Of a DNA stretch of 20,402 nt, positions 1 to 6,999 are shown piece by piece. The position numbers and the translations under genes were made by a program. Each line of letters starts with the position of its first letter. The first letter of the stretch is position 1. Origin of the DNA: Candidatus Peregrinibacteria bacterium (lineage in GTDB: Bacteria > Patescibacteriota > Gracilibacteria > UBA1369 > LOWO2-01-FULL-3); assembly GCA_007133095.1 (NCBI GenBank), contig SLNK01000055.1, positions 1-20,402 of the forward strand, written 5' to 3'. A model generated the notes under the pieces. That model was not told the DNA's origin and searched no databases. It was given only the letters and a program-made list of their open reading frames with translations.

Positions 1-543
1 AAGTCCGGTAACCGAATCTCTTTTAACTCCGGGTGAATGAGCGGTCGGACCAAACTGAATATACCCAAAAGCCGGGTTCCATGCATGTCCGGATAAATTT
101 CCGACACCATCCATTGTCACCCCGTAATTATACGCTCCACAATCAACCCGGCCCAATGGATTTTCACTTGAAACATTTCTTCCATCTCTACAACTGAAAG
201 ATATAAATCCCAGATTGGTGTTCCACGCCCATCCCCTCAAGGCATAACTCCCAGGACTTTCTTCGTTAACACACGCAGCCAAATGCTGGTTTCCCGGCGC
301 ATACCCCCTGTCTTTTCCAACAACCTTCAAGTCAGTATCCGCCTGATAATTAAACGATGTTATTCCCGTATCCGGATTATCCGTTGTTGTGGCGCCGCTT
401 ATTGCTCCCGTACAAAGTGTGTAATTTCCCAGCGCATGGACCTCTTTCTCACTCCCTCCATCGGAAAACAAAAATGCCAAAGCAACAAAAACAGGCAAAA
501 ACAAAATCAGAAATAAAATCTTTCCGGAAGTAGTTTTAAACAT
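1..543 (-). CDS. Secreted surface protein with paired GWAW...GFISF motifs, partial (C-terminus off the left edge)
   Basis: The reading frame is open from an ATG at 543 to base 1 (181 codons, no stop seen). Residues 1-37 look like a signal peptide: a short basic start (K3, K8), a hydrophobic core at about 9-26, then a polar stretch ending in VHA at 35-37, a possible signal peptidase I site. The mature part has two related aromatic motifs, GWAWNTNLGFISFSC at 104-118 and GHAWNPAFGYIQFGP at 152-166. It also has scattered cysteines at 44, 91, 118 and 135 that could form disulfides outside the cell. Repeated W-x-W...G-[FW]-I-x-F motifs are common in large secreted proteins of Parcubacteria; that family link is from memory, and no function is established. 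The gene reads away from topA and has its own extended -10 promoter. The true length and any C-terminal anchor are outside the window. Confidence 0.85.
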   Translation of the reverse strand, partial: MFKTTSGKILFLILFLPVFVALAFLFSDGGSEKEVHALGNYTLCTGAISGATTTDNPDTGITSFNYQADTDLKVVGKDRGYAPGNQHLAACVNEESPGSYALRGWAWNTNLGFISFSCRDGRNVSSENPLGRVDCGAYNYGVTMDGVGNLSGHAWNPAFGYIQFGPTAHSPGVKRDSVTGL

Positions 544-596
544 AATTCTAGGTTTTTATTTTTTATTTTTAACGAAATCACACTACGCTCATCAAG

Positions 597-605
597 ATTA
601 TACCA
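597..605 (-). promoter_or_regulatory. Extended -10 promoter of the secreted surface protein gene
   Basis: On the minus strand TGG TATAAT reads 605-597, a TGn-extended perfect -10 box. It lies just past the topA stop codon (609-611). No good -35 is visible, and any -35 contacts would fall inside the end of topA. The predicted leader is about 45-50 nt and A/T-rich, with no Shine-Dalgarno sequence before the ATG at 543. Confidence 0.55.
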
Positions 606-608
606 CAA

Positions 609-2876
609 TTATTTGTCGCAGTCCACACAAGACACTGCTCCTTCTTTTCCTTCAACTCTCAATCCTCCGCATTTTTTGCAAATATCGACGGGTTTATTCC
701 AGGTAGCGGTCTTGCATCGCGGAAATTTATTACATCCCCAAAAAATTCTGCCTCCCTTTTTCGTTCTTCTCTCAACCAACTGCCCCGTTTTACATTTTGG
801 ACATTTCACTCCTGAAAAAACAACAATGGACATAATATTTTTACACTCCGGATAATTGGAACAGCCCAAAAAAGGTCCGAATTTGCCGGTTTTCAATTCC
901 ATGTCTTTCCCGCACTTTTCACATTTCTTGTCTTTAAATTTTTTCTTAAGCTCCTTAAATTCCTTACTTTCCTCCGCTCTGCCCTCTTCACCTCCCCCCT
1001 CCTTTCCGTTTCCGTTCAGAGGCTTTGCGTTTTTGCACTCGGGATAATTGGAGCAGGAAAGAAATTTCCCGAATCGTCCCAGCTTCACAAGCATTTTTGA
1101 TCCGCATTTTTCACAAACCTCGTCCGTTTCTTCATTCACAATATCGGCCTTCTTCAAAGTTTTTTCTTTTATTTCGATATTTTTGTGAAACGGTTCGTAA
1201 AACTCCTTTATCATCGGCGTCCACTTGATTTTTCCTTCTTCCACCTGATCCAGTTTTTCTTCCATTTCCGCGGTGAATTTATAATCAACTATGTCGTTGA
1301 AGTTTTCTACCAGCATATCCGTGACGACTCCGGCCACGTCGGTCGGTTTCAAGGATTTTCCATCTTTTTCGATATACCCGCGAGTCATTATAGTGCTTAT
1401 CGTGGGGGCGTATGTGGACGGCCTGCCGATACCTTCGCTTTCCATCTTTTTAACCAAAGAAGCTTCCGTATACCTTGCGGGGGGCTTCGTAAAATGCTGA
1501 TCAACATTAAGTTTTTTCAGGTCAACGACCTCTCCTTCCTTTAATTCCGGCAAAAATTTATCTCCTTCATGGTGTTCCGCCTCAAGATGTTCGTCCCCGG
1601 GATCACGTCCCTCCATGTAAACCTCCATAAATCCGGGGAAAACGATCGTTTGTCCCGTAGCCCTAAACATATAATCTTTTGCCTCTATGTCCACCGCTAC
1701 CTTGTCCACCAAAGCCTCCTTCATCTGGCAAGCGATTGTTCTTTTCCAAATAAGTTCATACAGGCGCGCTTGATCTCTTTCCAAAAATTTTGCGGCCTGC
1801 TCGGGCTTCAAACTCAAATCCACCGGACGGATAGCTTCATGAGCCTCTTGAGCACCCTTCCGCCCCTTATATCTGCGCGGAGTGGAAAGCGCGAACTCCT
1901 TGCCGAATTCCTTTTCAATAACGTTTTTAGCGGCCTTCAAAGCGGAATCCGCCAAATTAACACTGTCCGTTCTCATATAAGTTATAAGTCCCGTTTCGCC
2001 TTTCCCGGTATCGATTCCCTCGTAAAGCTGTTGCGCCACGGTCATAGTCTTCTTAACGGAAAAATGCAGTTTCCGAGAAGCTTCCTGCTGAAGAGTGGAA
2101 GTGATGAACGGAGGCGCGGGATTTCTTTTTATCTGTTTTTTTTCGACTTTCGAAACCTTATATTCAGCTTTCTTCAGATCCTTTTCCACTTTTTTGGCTT
2201 CCTTCTCGTTTGTAAGAGAGAGCTTTTTATCTTTGTATTTCTGGAGTTCGGCTTCAAAAGAATCTTTTTTAGAGTTTTCAAAAAGCCCTTCTATTCTCCA
2301 GTATTCTTCGGGGTTGAAAGCGTCAATCTCACGCTCTCTCTCAACAACAAGTCTGACGGCAACGCTCTGAACACGCCCGGCGGAAAGACCGTATCTGATT
2401 TTATGCCACAATAAAGGCGACAACTCATATCCCACAAGCCTGTCCAAAACTCTCCTTGCCTGTTGTGCATCAACATAATCCTGATCAATTTTTCTGGGAT
2501 TTTTTAAAGCTTTTTTAATAGCTTCCTCCGTAATTTCATGAAAAACGATTCTATGAACCGGCATCTTTTTTTCATCAACCTTCAAGGCCTTCAAAAGATG
2601 CCACCCGATAGCCTCTCCTTCTCTATCTTCATCAGTCGCGATATATAATTCTTCAGCTTTTCTAAGTTCGTCCTTAAGAGCACTGATCGTTCTTTTCTTG
2701 TCCGCGGGAACCATGTAACTGGGCTTGAAATCTTTATCCACCTCAACTCCCATTTTGGACTTTGGCAAATCCCTAACGTGCCCCATGGAAGCCAAAACTT
2801 TGTAGTCCCTACCTAAAAACCGTGAAATCGTTTTCGCTTTCGCCGGAGACTCAACAATAACCAAATTCTTCGCCAT
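609..2876 (-). CDS. topA: DNA topoisomerase I (type IA)
   Basis: Relaxes negative supercoils by single-strand passage through a tyrosyl-DNA intermediate. The protein is 755 aa from MAKNLVIVESPAKAK. The Toprim domain has the catalytic Glu (E9) and the metal-binding motif DEDREGE (D82, D84, E86). The active-site Tyr is in GLITYMRTDS at residue 300. The C-terminus holds four Cys4 zinc ribbons at about 588-616, 652-680, 692-721 and 733-753; the first two share the form CEKCG...CSNYPECKN, and a Gly/Glu/Lys-rich linker separates them. The frame extends upstream to an ATG at 2930, but the conserved family start and a promoter at 2904-2930 both favour the ATG at 2876. There is no Shine-Dalgarno sequence. 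It diverges from the HU gene, so two genes that shape DNA topology share one intergenic region. Confidence 0.97.
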   Translation of the reverse strand: MAKNLVIVESPAKAKTISRFLGRDYKVLASMGHVRDLPKSKMGVEVDKDFKPSYMVPADKKRTISALKDELRKAEELYIATDEDREGEAIGWHLLKALKVDEKKMPVHRIVFHEITEEAIKKALKNPRKIDQDYVDAQQARRVLDRLVGYELSPLLWHKIRYGLSAGRVQSVAVRLVVEREREIDAFNPEEYWRIEGLFENSKKDSFEAELQKYKDKKLSLTNEKEAKKVEKDLKKAEYKVSKVEKKQIKRNPAPPFITSTLQQEASRKLHFSVKKTMTVAQQLYEGIDTGKGETGLITYMRTDSVNLADSALKAAKNVIEKEFGKEFALSTPRRYKGRKGAQEAHEAIRPVDLSLKPEQAAKFLERDQARLYELIWKRTIACQMKEALVDKVAVDIEAKDYMFRATGQTIVFPGFMEVYMEGRDPGDEHLEAEHHEGDKFLPELKEGEVVDLKKLNVDQHFTKPPARYTEASLVKKMESEGIGRPSTYAPTISTIMTRGYIEKDGKSLKPTDVAGVVTDMLVENFNDIVDYKFTAEMEEKLDQVEEGKIKWTPMIKEFYEPFHKNIEIKEKTLKKADIVNEETDEVCEKCGSKMLVKLGRFGKFLSCSNYPECKNAKPLNGNGKEGGGEEGRAEESKEFKELKKKFKDKKCEKCGKDMELKTGKFGPFLGCSNYPECKNIMSIVVFSGVKCPKCKTGQLVERRTKKGGRIFWGCNKFPRCKTATWNKPVDICKKCGGLRVEGKEGAVSCVDCDK

Positions 2877-2903
2877 AAACGGAATTAAATTACAGCCATA
2901 ATT

Positions 2904-2930
2904 CTTATAGAAGATGTGCCCGCTCGTCAA
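2904..2930 (-). promoter_or_regulatory. Putative topA promoter
   Basis: On the minus strand TTGACG (2930-2925) and TATAAG (2909-2904) are separated by 15 nt, shorter than ideal. The expected transcript start is near 2897, giving an approximately 20-nt leader before the ATG at 2876. A second TTGACG lies just upstream. The position inside the longer open frame supports the shorter topA start. Confidence 0.45.
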
Positions 2931-2958
2931 CCGTCAAAAGATTTTTTTAAAAACTCTC

Positions 2959-2986
2959 TTGATTTAAGCTTTATAGTCAATATAAT
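2959..2986 (+). promoter_or_regulatory. Promoter of the HU gene
   Basis: TTGATT (2959-2964), a 16-nt spacer, then a perfect TATAAT (2981-2986). The transcript should start near 2993, giving a leader of about 24 nt. No Shine-Dalgarno sequence is visible between that point and the ATG at 3017. Confidence 0.7.
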
Positions 2987-3016
2987 ACCTTTGTTTTAAT
3001 CCCTAACCTCTAGCTT

Positions 3017-3292
3017 ATGACTAAGCAAGACTTGGTGACAGAAGCTGCGCAAGCAGCAGGCGTCACAAAAAAAGCCGCATCCGAGGTACTTGAATCAATT
3101 CTCGGATCAATTACAAAAAGCCTTAAGAAAGGCAAAAACGTAACCATCACAGGTTTCGGAACTTTCCGCGTTTCAAAGAGAGCGGCAAGAACAGGTGTAA
3201 ACCCACGAAACCCAAGTGAAAAGATCAAGATTCCTGCAATGAAGCTACCTGCTTTCAAAGCTGGAAAATCTTTGAAGGATGCCGTTAAATAA
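3017..3292 (+). CDS. hup: HU family DNA-binding protein
   Basis: A 91-aa bacterial histone-like protein that binds and bends DNA as a dimer and compacts the nucleoid. The length is typical of the family (about 90 aa). It starts MTKQDLVTEAAQAAGVTKKA, the usual N-terminal helix-turn-helix of the dimer core. The family signature follows around residues 47-66 (GFGTFRVSKRAARTGVNPR), where the beta arms begin, and the arm tip carries the conserved NP (RNPSEKIKI). The C-terminal helix ends FKAGKSLKDAVK, as in HU. IHF-type proteins share the fold, but nothing here points to a sequence-specific variant. It is a monocistronic unit with its own perfect TATAAT promoter and a strong terminator just downstream. 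Confidence 0.96.
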   Translation: MTKQDLVTEAAQAAGVTKKAASEVLESILGSITKSLKKGKNVTITGFGTFRVSKRAARTGVNPRNPSEKIKIPAMKLPAFKAGKSLKDAVK

Positions 3293-3320
3293 CAACGGAT
3301 AAATCGACTTCGGTCTTTAG

Positions 3321-3353
3321 AAGACCCCCGATTAAAATCGGGGGTCTTTTTTT
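3321..3353 (+). terminator. Rho-independent terminator of the HU gene
   Basis: A perfect 12-bp stem (AAGACCCCCGAT at 3321-3332 with ATCGGGGGTCTT at 3337-3348) closes a TAAA loop and runs into a T tract to 3353. It begins 28 nt after the HU stop codon. This is the clearest terminator in the window. Confidence 0.92.
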
Positions 3354-3450
3354 GTCTCAACCAGGTGTTGTCCCGCCGAGCGAAGCGAGGCGCAAGGAAC
3401 GCCCCAAACAAAAAGAGCCGCGATTAAAAATCGTCCCCGTTCTCGTCTTC

Positions 3451-3479
3451 TTGAAATCCTCCCGCAAAACGGATAAGAT
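3451..3479 (+). promoter_or_regulatory. pheST promoter predicting a leaderless mRNA
   Basis: TTGAAA (3451-3456), a 17-nt spacer and TAAGAT (3474-3479). The -10 ends only 8 nt before the pheS ATG at 3488, so transcription should start at or within about 2 nt of the start codon. There is no room for a T-box or leader-peptide attenuator between this promoter and pheS. Confidence 0.6.
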
Positions 3480-3487
3480 TCCCGCAT

Positions 3488-4546
3488 ATGGAAACGCAAC
3501 TGAAAAACTTGCAATCGGAAGCCTTGTCGGCAATTGAAAAAACCAAAACGCCGGAAGACTTAAAATCCCTGGAAGTAAAATACCTGGGCCGAAAAGGAGA
3601 GTTAACACAAATTCTCCGGGGTCTTAAAGACCTTCCCCCTGAAGAAAAGAAGAAAGCCGGACAACTTTCAAACTCGGTTAAAAAAACTTTGGAAGACGTT
3701 TTAGAAACAAAAAAAGCCAAACTTGAAACTGCAGAGATCGAAAAAGCTTTAAAAAAAGATTTCTTCGACACAACAATCCCGGGAGATGCTCGTCCGCTGG
3801 GTCACATCCACCCGCTCACGCAAATACAAGAAGAGGTCGAGAGAATTTTTAATCAAATGGGGTTCGGGATTATGGACGGTCCGGAAGTGGAATCGGAATA
3901 CTATAATTTCGAAAGCCTGAACATTCCCTCGGATCATCCCGCCCGTGACATGCAAGACACGTTTTTCATAAAAGACAAAGACGACGGCAAACACGGAAAA
4001 ATGGTTCTTAGGACACATACTTCTCCGGTACAAATCCGGACAATGGAAAAATACGGAGCTCCTTTAAGAATAATTGTTCCGGGACGAGTTTTCAGATATG
4101 AAGCAACGGATGCGGGACACGACACAACTTTTTATCAAGTGGAAGGACTCTTGATAGAAAAAGATATTTCGCTGAGCCATCTCAAGGGAGTAATGGCCGA
4201 ATTTTTGAGCCGCTTGTTCGGAAAACCCGTAAAAGTCCGCTTCCGCCCCGGATATTTTCCCTTTGTGGAGCCGGGCCTGGAACTGGATTTTTCATGCCTG
4301 ATCTGCGACAACACCGGCCAACGCGAAGGCGAAGACTGTAAGGTCTGCAAGAAAACCGGTTGGATAGAATTCATGGGGGCGGGAATGGTTCACGAAAACG
4401 TTCTCAAAGCGGGAGGCATAGATCCTAAAAAATATCAGGGCTGGGCTTTCGGATTCGGGCTGACCCGTCTGGTAATGATGAGATACGCAATTGACGATAT
4501 CCGTCTTCTCACAAACAGCGACTTAAGATTTTTAAAACAATTTTAA
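3488..4546 (+). CDS. pheS: Phenylalanyl-tRNA synthetase alpha subunit
   Basis: Catalytic subunit of the alpha2-beta2 enzyme that charges tRNA-Phe. The 352-aa length is normal for the family. An N-terminal coiled coil (about 1-95) is followed by the class II core: motif 1 region near 105-145, motif 2 VFRYEATDAGHDTTFYQVEG at 201-220, and motif 3 GWAFGFGLTRLVMMRYAIDD at 318-337. Four cysteines (C270, C273, C284, C287) in CLIC...CKVC precede GWIEFMGAGMVH. They form a small zinc-ribbon-like insert, which as I recall occurs in some bacterial PheS lineages. The start is set by the N-terminal helix and by the promoter, which ends 8 nt upstream. The stop codon directly abuts the pheT ATG, so the two subunits are cotranscribed and probably translationally coupled. 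Confidence 0.97.
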   Translation: METQLKNLQSEALSAIEKTKTPEDLKSLEVKYLGRKGELTQILRGLKDLPPEEKKKAGQLSNSVKKTLEDVLETKKAKLETAEIEKALKKDFFDTTIPGDARPLGHIHPLTQIQEEVERIFNQMGFGIMDGPEVESEYYNFESLNIPSDHPARDMQDTFFIKDKDDGKHGKMVLRTHTSPVQIRTMEKYGAPLRIIVPGRVFRYEATDAGHDTTFYQVEGLLIEKDISLSHLKGVMAEFLSRLFGKPVKVRFRPGYFPFVEPGLELDFSCLICDNTGQREGEDCKVCKKTGWIEFMGAGMVHENVLKAGGIDPKKYQGWAFGFGLTRLVMMRYAIDDIRLLTNSDLRFLKQF

Positions 4547-6979
4547 ATGAAAGTTTCCTTAAACTGGCTAAAAGATTTTGTAGATATTCCAAAAAAGCTA
4601 AACCCCGAAGATCTCGGAGATTTACTCACACTGAAAACAGCTGAAGTTGAAGCCGTTTATAATCAAGCGGGCTCCTTCGATAACATGGTTGTCGGACAAA
4701 TTATGGAAATTCTCCCGCACCCCGACGCAGACAAACTGAAAATTGTAAAAACTTCGATAGGTAAAATTAATCTAAAAATGGTCTGCGGCGGAAGTAATCT
4801 CCGCGAAGGAATGTATGTGGCGGTAGCGAAAGTCGGCGCAAAAATAAGGTGGCACGGCGAGGGCAATCTCGTCACTCTGGAAAAAGCAAAAATAAGAGGT
4901 GTGGATAGTGAAGGAATGATCTGCGCGGGCTCTGAAATAGGAATTGATGCGGAAACGGAAGGGCTCCCCCGGGAAAATGACAGAGAAATATTGGACCTTT
5001 CCGCAATAAAACCGACCCCCGGAACCAGTCTTGCAAAAATTTTTCGAGCGGAAGACTTCATTTTGGAATTTGACAACAAGTCCTTAACTCACAGGCCGGA
5101 CCTTTGGGGCCATTACGGAATTGCGAGAGAAGTCGCGGCAATAACAGGAGGGGAATTTACTCAGCTAACCCCAAAAGTAAAGATTCCGGCAAAAGGAGAA
5201 TCCCCAAAAGTAAAAATTGAGGATTATTTGCTCTGCCCAAGATATTGCGGCCTTACGATAAACAACATAAAAGTCGGCGAATCCCCGGATTGGCTCAAAA
5301 AAAGACTGATCTCGACGGGACACGGGGTCCACAACAACATCGTGGACATCACCAACTACATAATGACCGAATTGGGACAACCGATGCACGCCTTCGATAA
5401 AAATCACATAAAGGAAGGGATTGTTGTTCGAACTGCAAACAGCGGCGAAAAAATAACCACACTGGACGAAAAAACACATACCCTCCCGGGAGAAACCCTG
5501 ATAATAGCTGACCACGAAAAGCCCTTGGCCATAGCCGGAGTAATAGGCGCAAAAAACAGCGGAATAAACGAAGGCACAACTTCCATAATCTTGGAATCGG
5601 CAAACTTTAATCCACAATCCGTCCGCAGAACATCGACAAAACTCGGCATAAGAACGGATTCCGTACAAAGATTTGAAAAAGCCCTCGATCCCAACCTCGC
5701 CGAACTCGCGATAAAAAGAGCCGCGGAATTAATTTTGCAAATCTGCCCCGAAGCCGAAATAGCCGGCCCGATAACAGACGTGGGAAAATTCAACAAGAAG
5801 CCTCTGAAAATAAACTTGGACACAAAAAAAGCAGCTCTGAAAATAGGAGTGAAGCTTAGCACAAAAGAAATGGCCGATATGCTAAACAAATTGGAGTTTT
5901 TAACGGAAAAAAGAGTCGACAACAGATTGGCCGTAACCGTCCCGTCATTCCGCGCCACAAAGGACATACAAATCGAAGACGACCTTATAGAAGAAGTTGC
6001 CCGCCTCTATGGTTATGAGAATATTCCCGTAACTCTGCCCTCTCTTCCAACCAGATTACCCAAAGACAACCCGGAAAGATTCAAAAAACACAGACTCAGA
6101 GAAGTTCTTTCATACGGGCTGGGTTTTTCGGAATTTTATAACTATTCATTCTACGGAATTGAGGAAATCAAAAATTGCCTGTTGGAAGAAAAAGGCCATT
6201 TAAAGCTTTTGAATTATCTGTCGGAAGACCAGACACACCTTAGAAAAACATTATTCCCGAATATTATAAAAAATCTTCAAAACATAACGAGATATGAAGA
6301 AACGGCGAGGATTTACGAAATAGGCAGAACTTTTAAAGATATCGGTCAATATTATCCCCTTGAAGAAAAACAAGTTACCGGTGCCATTTTAATAAAGGGA
6401 AAATCCGATGCCCCTTTCTACGAAGCAAAAGGCGTTGTGGAAACCATATTTAAAAAATTCTCTTTACCAAAAGCCAATCCTGTAAATGAAATTCCCGACA
6501 CTCCATACGCTCACCCCGTAAAAAGCATCAGCTACATAGATAAACACGCACAAACATTGGCAAGAGTTTTTGTCCTACACCCCGCCGTATCAAAAAATCA
6601 TGACTTGGAAAAATATTCGGTAGCTTTCTTCAACATCAATTTCACCGAAATAATGAAGTTGCCCCCTGAAGAAAAGAAATACACCCCCATCCCAAAATTC
6701 CCGGACATAAAGATAGACATATCCGTTTTAGTCGACAAAGAGACGGAAATCTCCAAAATAGAAACCGCCATTTTCAATGCCGCACCTCAGCTTACCCGCT
6801 CCGCAAAGCTGTTTGATATCTATCAAGACGACAATATAGGCAAAGACAAAAAGGCTGTCGCTTTCAAAGTAACGCTCCAATCAGACGAACGTACTCTCAC
6901 GGACAAAGAAATGGTCTCCGCCCAAAACGCCATCTTCAAAAACCTCGAAAGGATCGGCGGCGAAATCAGGGGAAAGTAA
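4547..6979 (+). CDS. pheT: Phenylalanyl-tRNA synthetase beta subunit
   Basis: The beta subunit binds and positions tRNA-Phe and edits misacylated Tyr-tRNA. At 810 aa it is a full-length bacterial PheT. Visible domains in order: the N-terminal MKVSLNWLKDFVDI segment; the EMAP/OB-fold tRNA-binding domain at about 40-150 (VVGQIMEILPHPDADKL); the B3/B4 editing region at about 205-390, including ILEFDNKSLTHRPDLWGHYG just before it and NIVDITNYIMTELGQPMHAF; the B5 domain at about 405-480; the class II-like core (DDLIEEVARLYGYENIP); and a C-terminal anticodon-binding FDX-ACB domain (KFPDIKIDISVLVD through the end). It begins at the first base after the pheS stop and has no Shine-Dalgarno sequence, suggesting it depends on pheS translation. 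It converges on the radical SAM gene with about 20 bp between stop codons and no visible terminator. Confidence 0.97.
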   Translation: MKVSLNWLKDFVDIPKKLNPEDLGDLLTLKTAEVEAVYNQAGSFDNMVVGQIMEILPHPDADKLKIVKTSIGKINLKMVCGGSNLREGMYVAVAKVGAKIRWHGEGNLVTLEKAKIRGVDSEGMICAGSEIGIDAETEGLPRENDREILDLSAIKPTPGTSLAKIFRAEDFILEFDNKSLTHRPDLWGHYGIAREVAAITGGEFTQLTPKVKIPAKGESPKVKIEDYLLCPRYCGLTINNIKVGESPDWLKKRLISTGHGVHNNIVDITNYIMTELGQPMHAFDKNHIKEGIVVRTANSGEKITTLDEKTHTLPGETLIIADHEKPLAIAGVIGAKNSGINEGTTSIILESANFNPQSVRRTSTKLGIRTDSVQRFEKALDPNLAELAIKRAAELILQICPEAEIAGPITDVGKFNKKPLKINLDTKKAALKIGVKLSTKEMADMLNKLEFLTEKRVDNRLAVTVPSFRATKDIQIEDDLIEEVARLYGYENIPVTLPSLPTRLPKDNPERFKKHRLREVLSYGLGFSEFYNYSFYGIEEIKNCLLEEKGHLKLLNYLSEDQTHLRKTLFPNIIKNLQNITRYEETARIYEIGRTFKDIGQYYPLEEKQVTGAILIKGKSDAPFYEAKGVVETIFKKFSLPKANPVNEIPDTPYAHPVKSISYIDKHAQTLARVFVLHPAVSKNHDLEKYSVAFFNINFTEIMKLPPEEKKYTPIPKFPDIKIDISVLVDKETEISKIETAIFNAAPQLTRSAKLFDIYQDDNIGKDKKAVAFKVTLQSDERTLTDKEMVSAQNAIFKNLERIGGEIRGK

Positions 6980-6999
6980 AGAATTTTCTAAAAAGTATA

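Noticed and set aside
283..516. A 77-codon plus-strand open frame near the left edge
   Set aside because: It is antisense to the better-supported secreted protein gene, which has a signal peptide, repeated motifs and its own promoter.
1569..2414. A 281-codon plus-strand open frame inside topA
   Set aside because: It is the antisense shadow of a highly conserved topA region; the Phe/Leu/Ser-rich composition is typical of antisense frames.
2877..2930. An 18-residue N-terminal extension of topoisomerase I
   Set aside because: The family begins at the MAKNLVIVESPAKAK-type start, and the putative -35/-10 boxes lie inside the extension.
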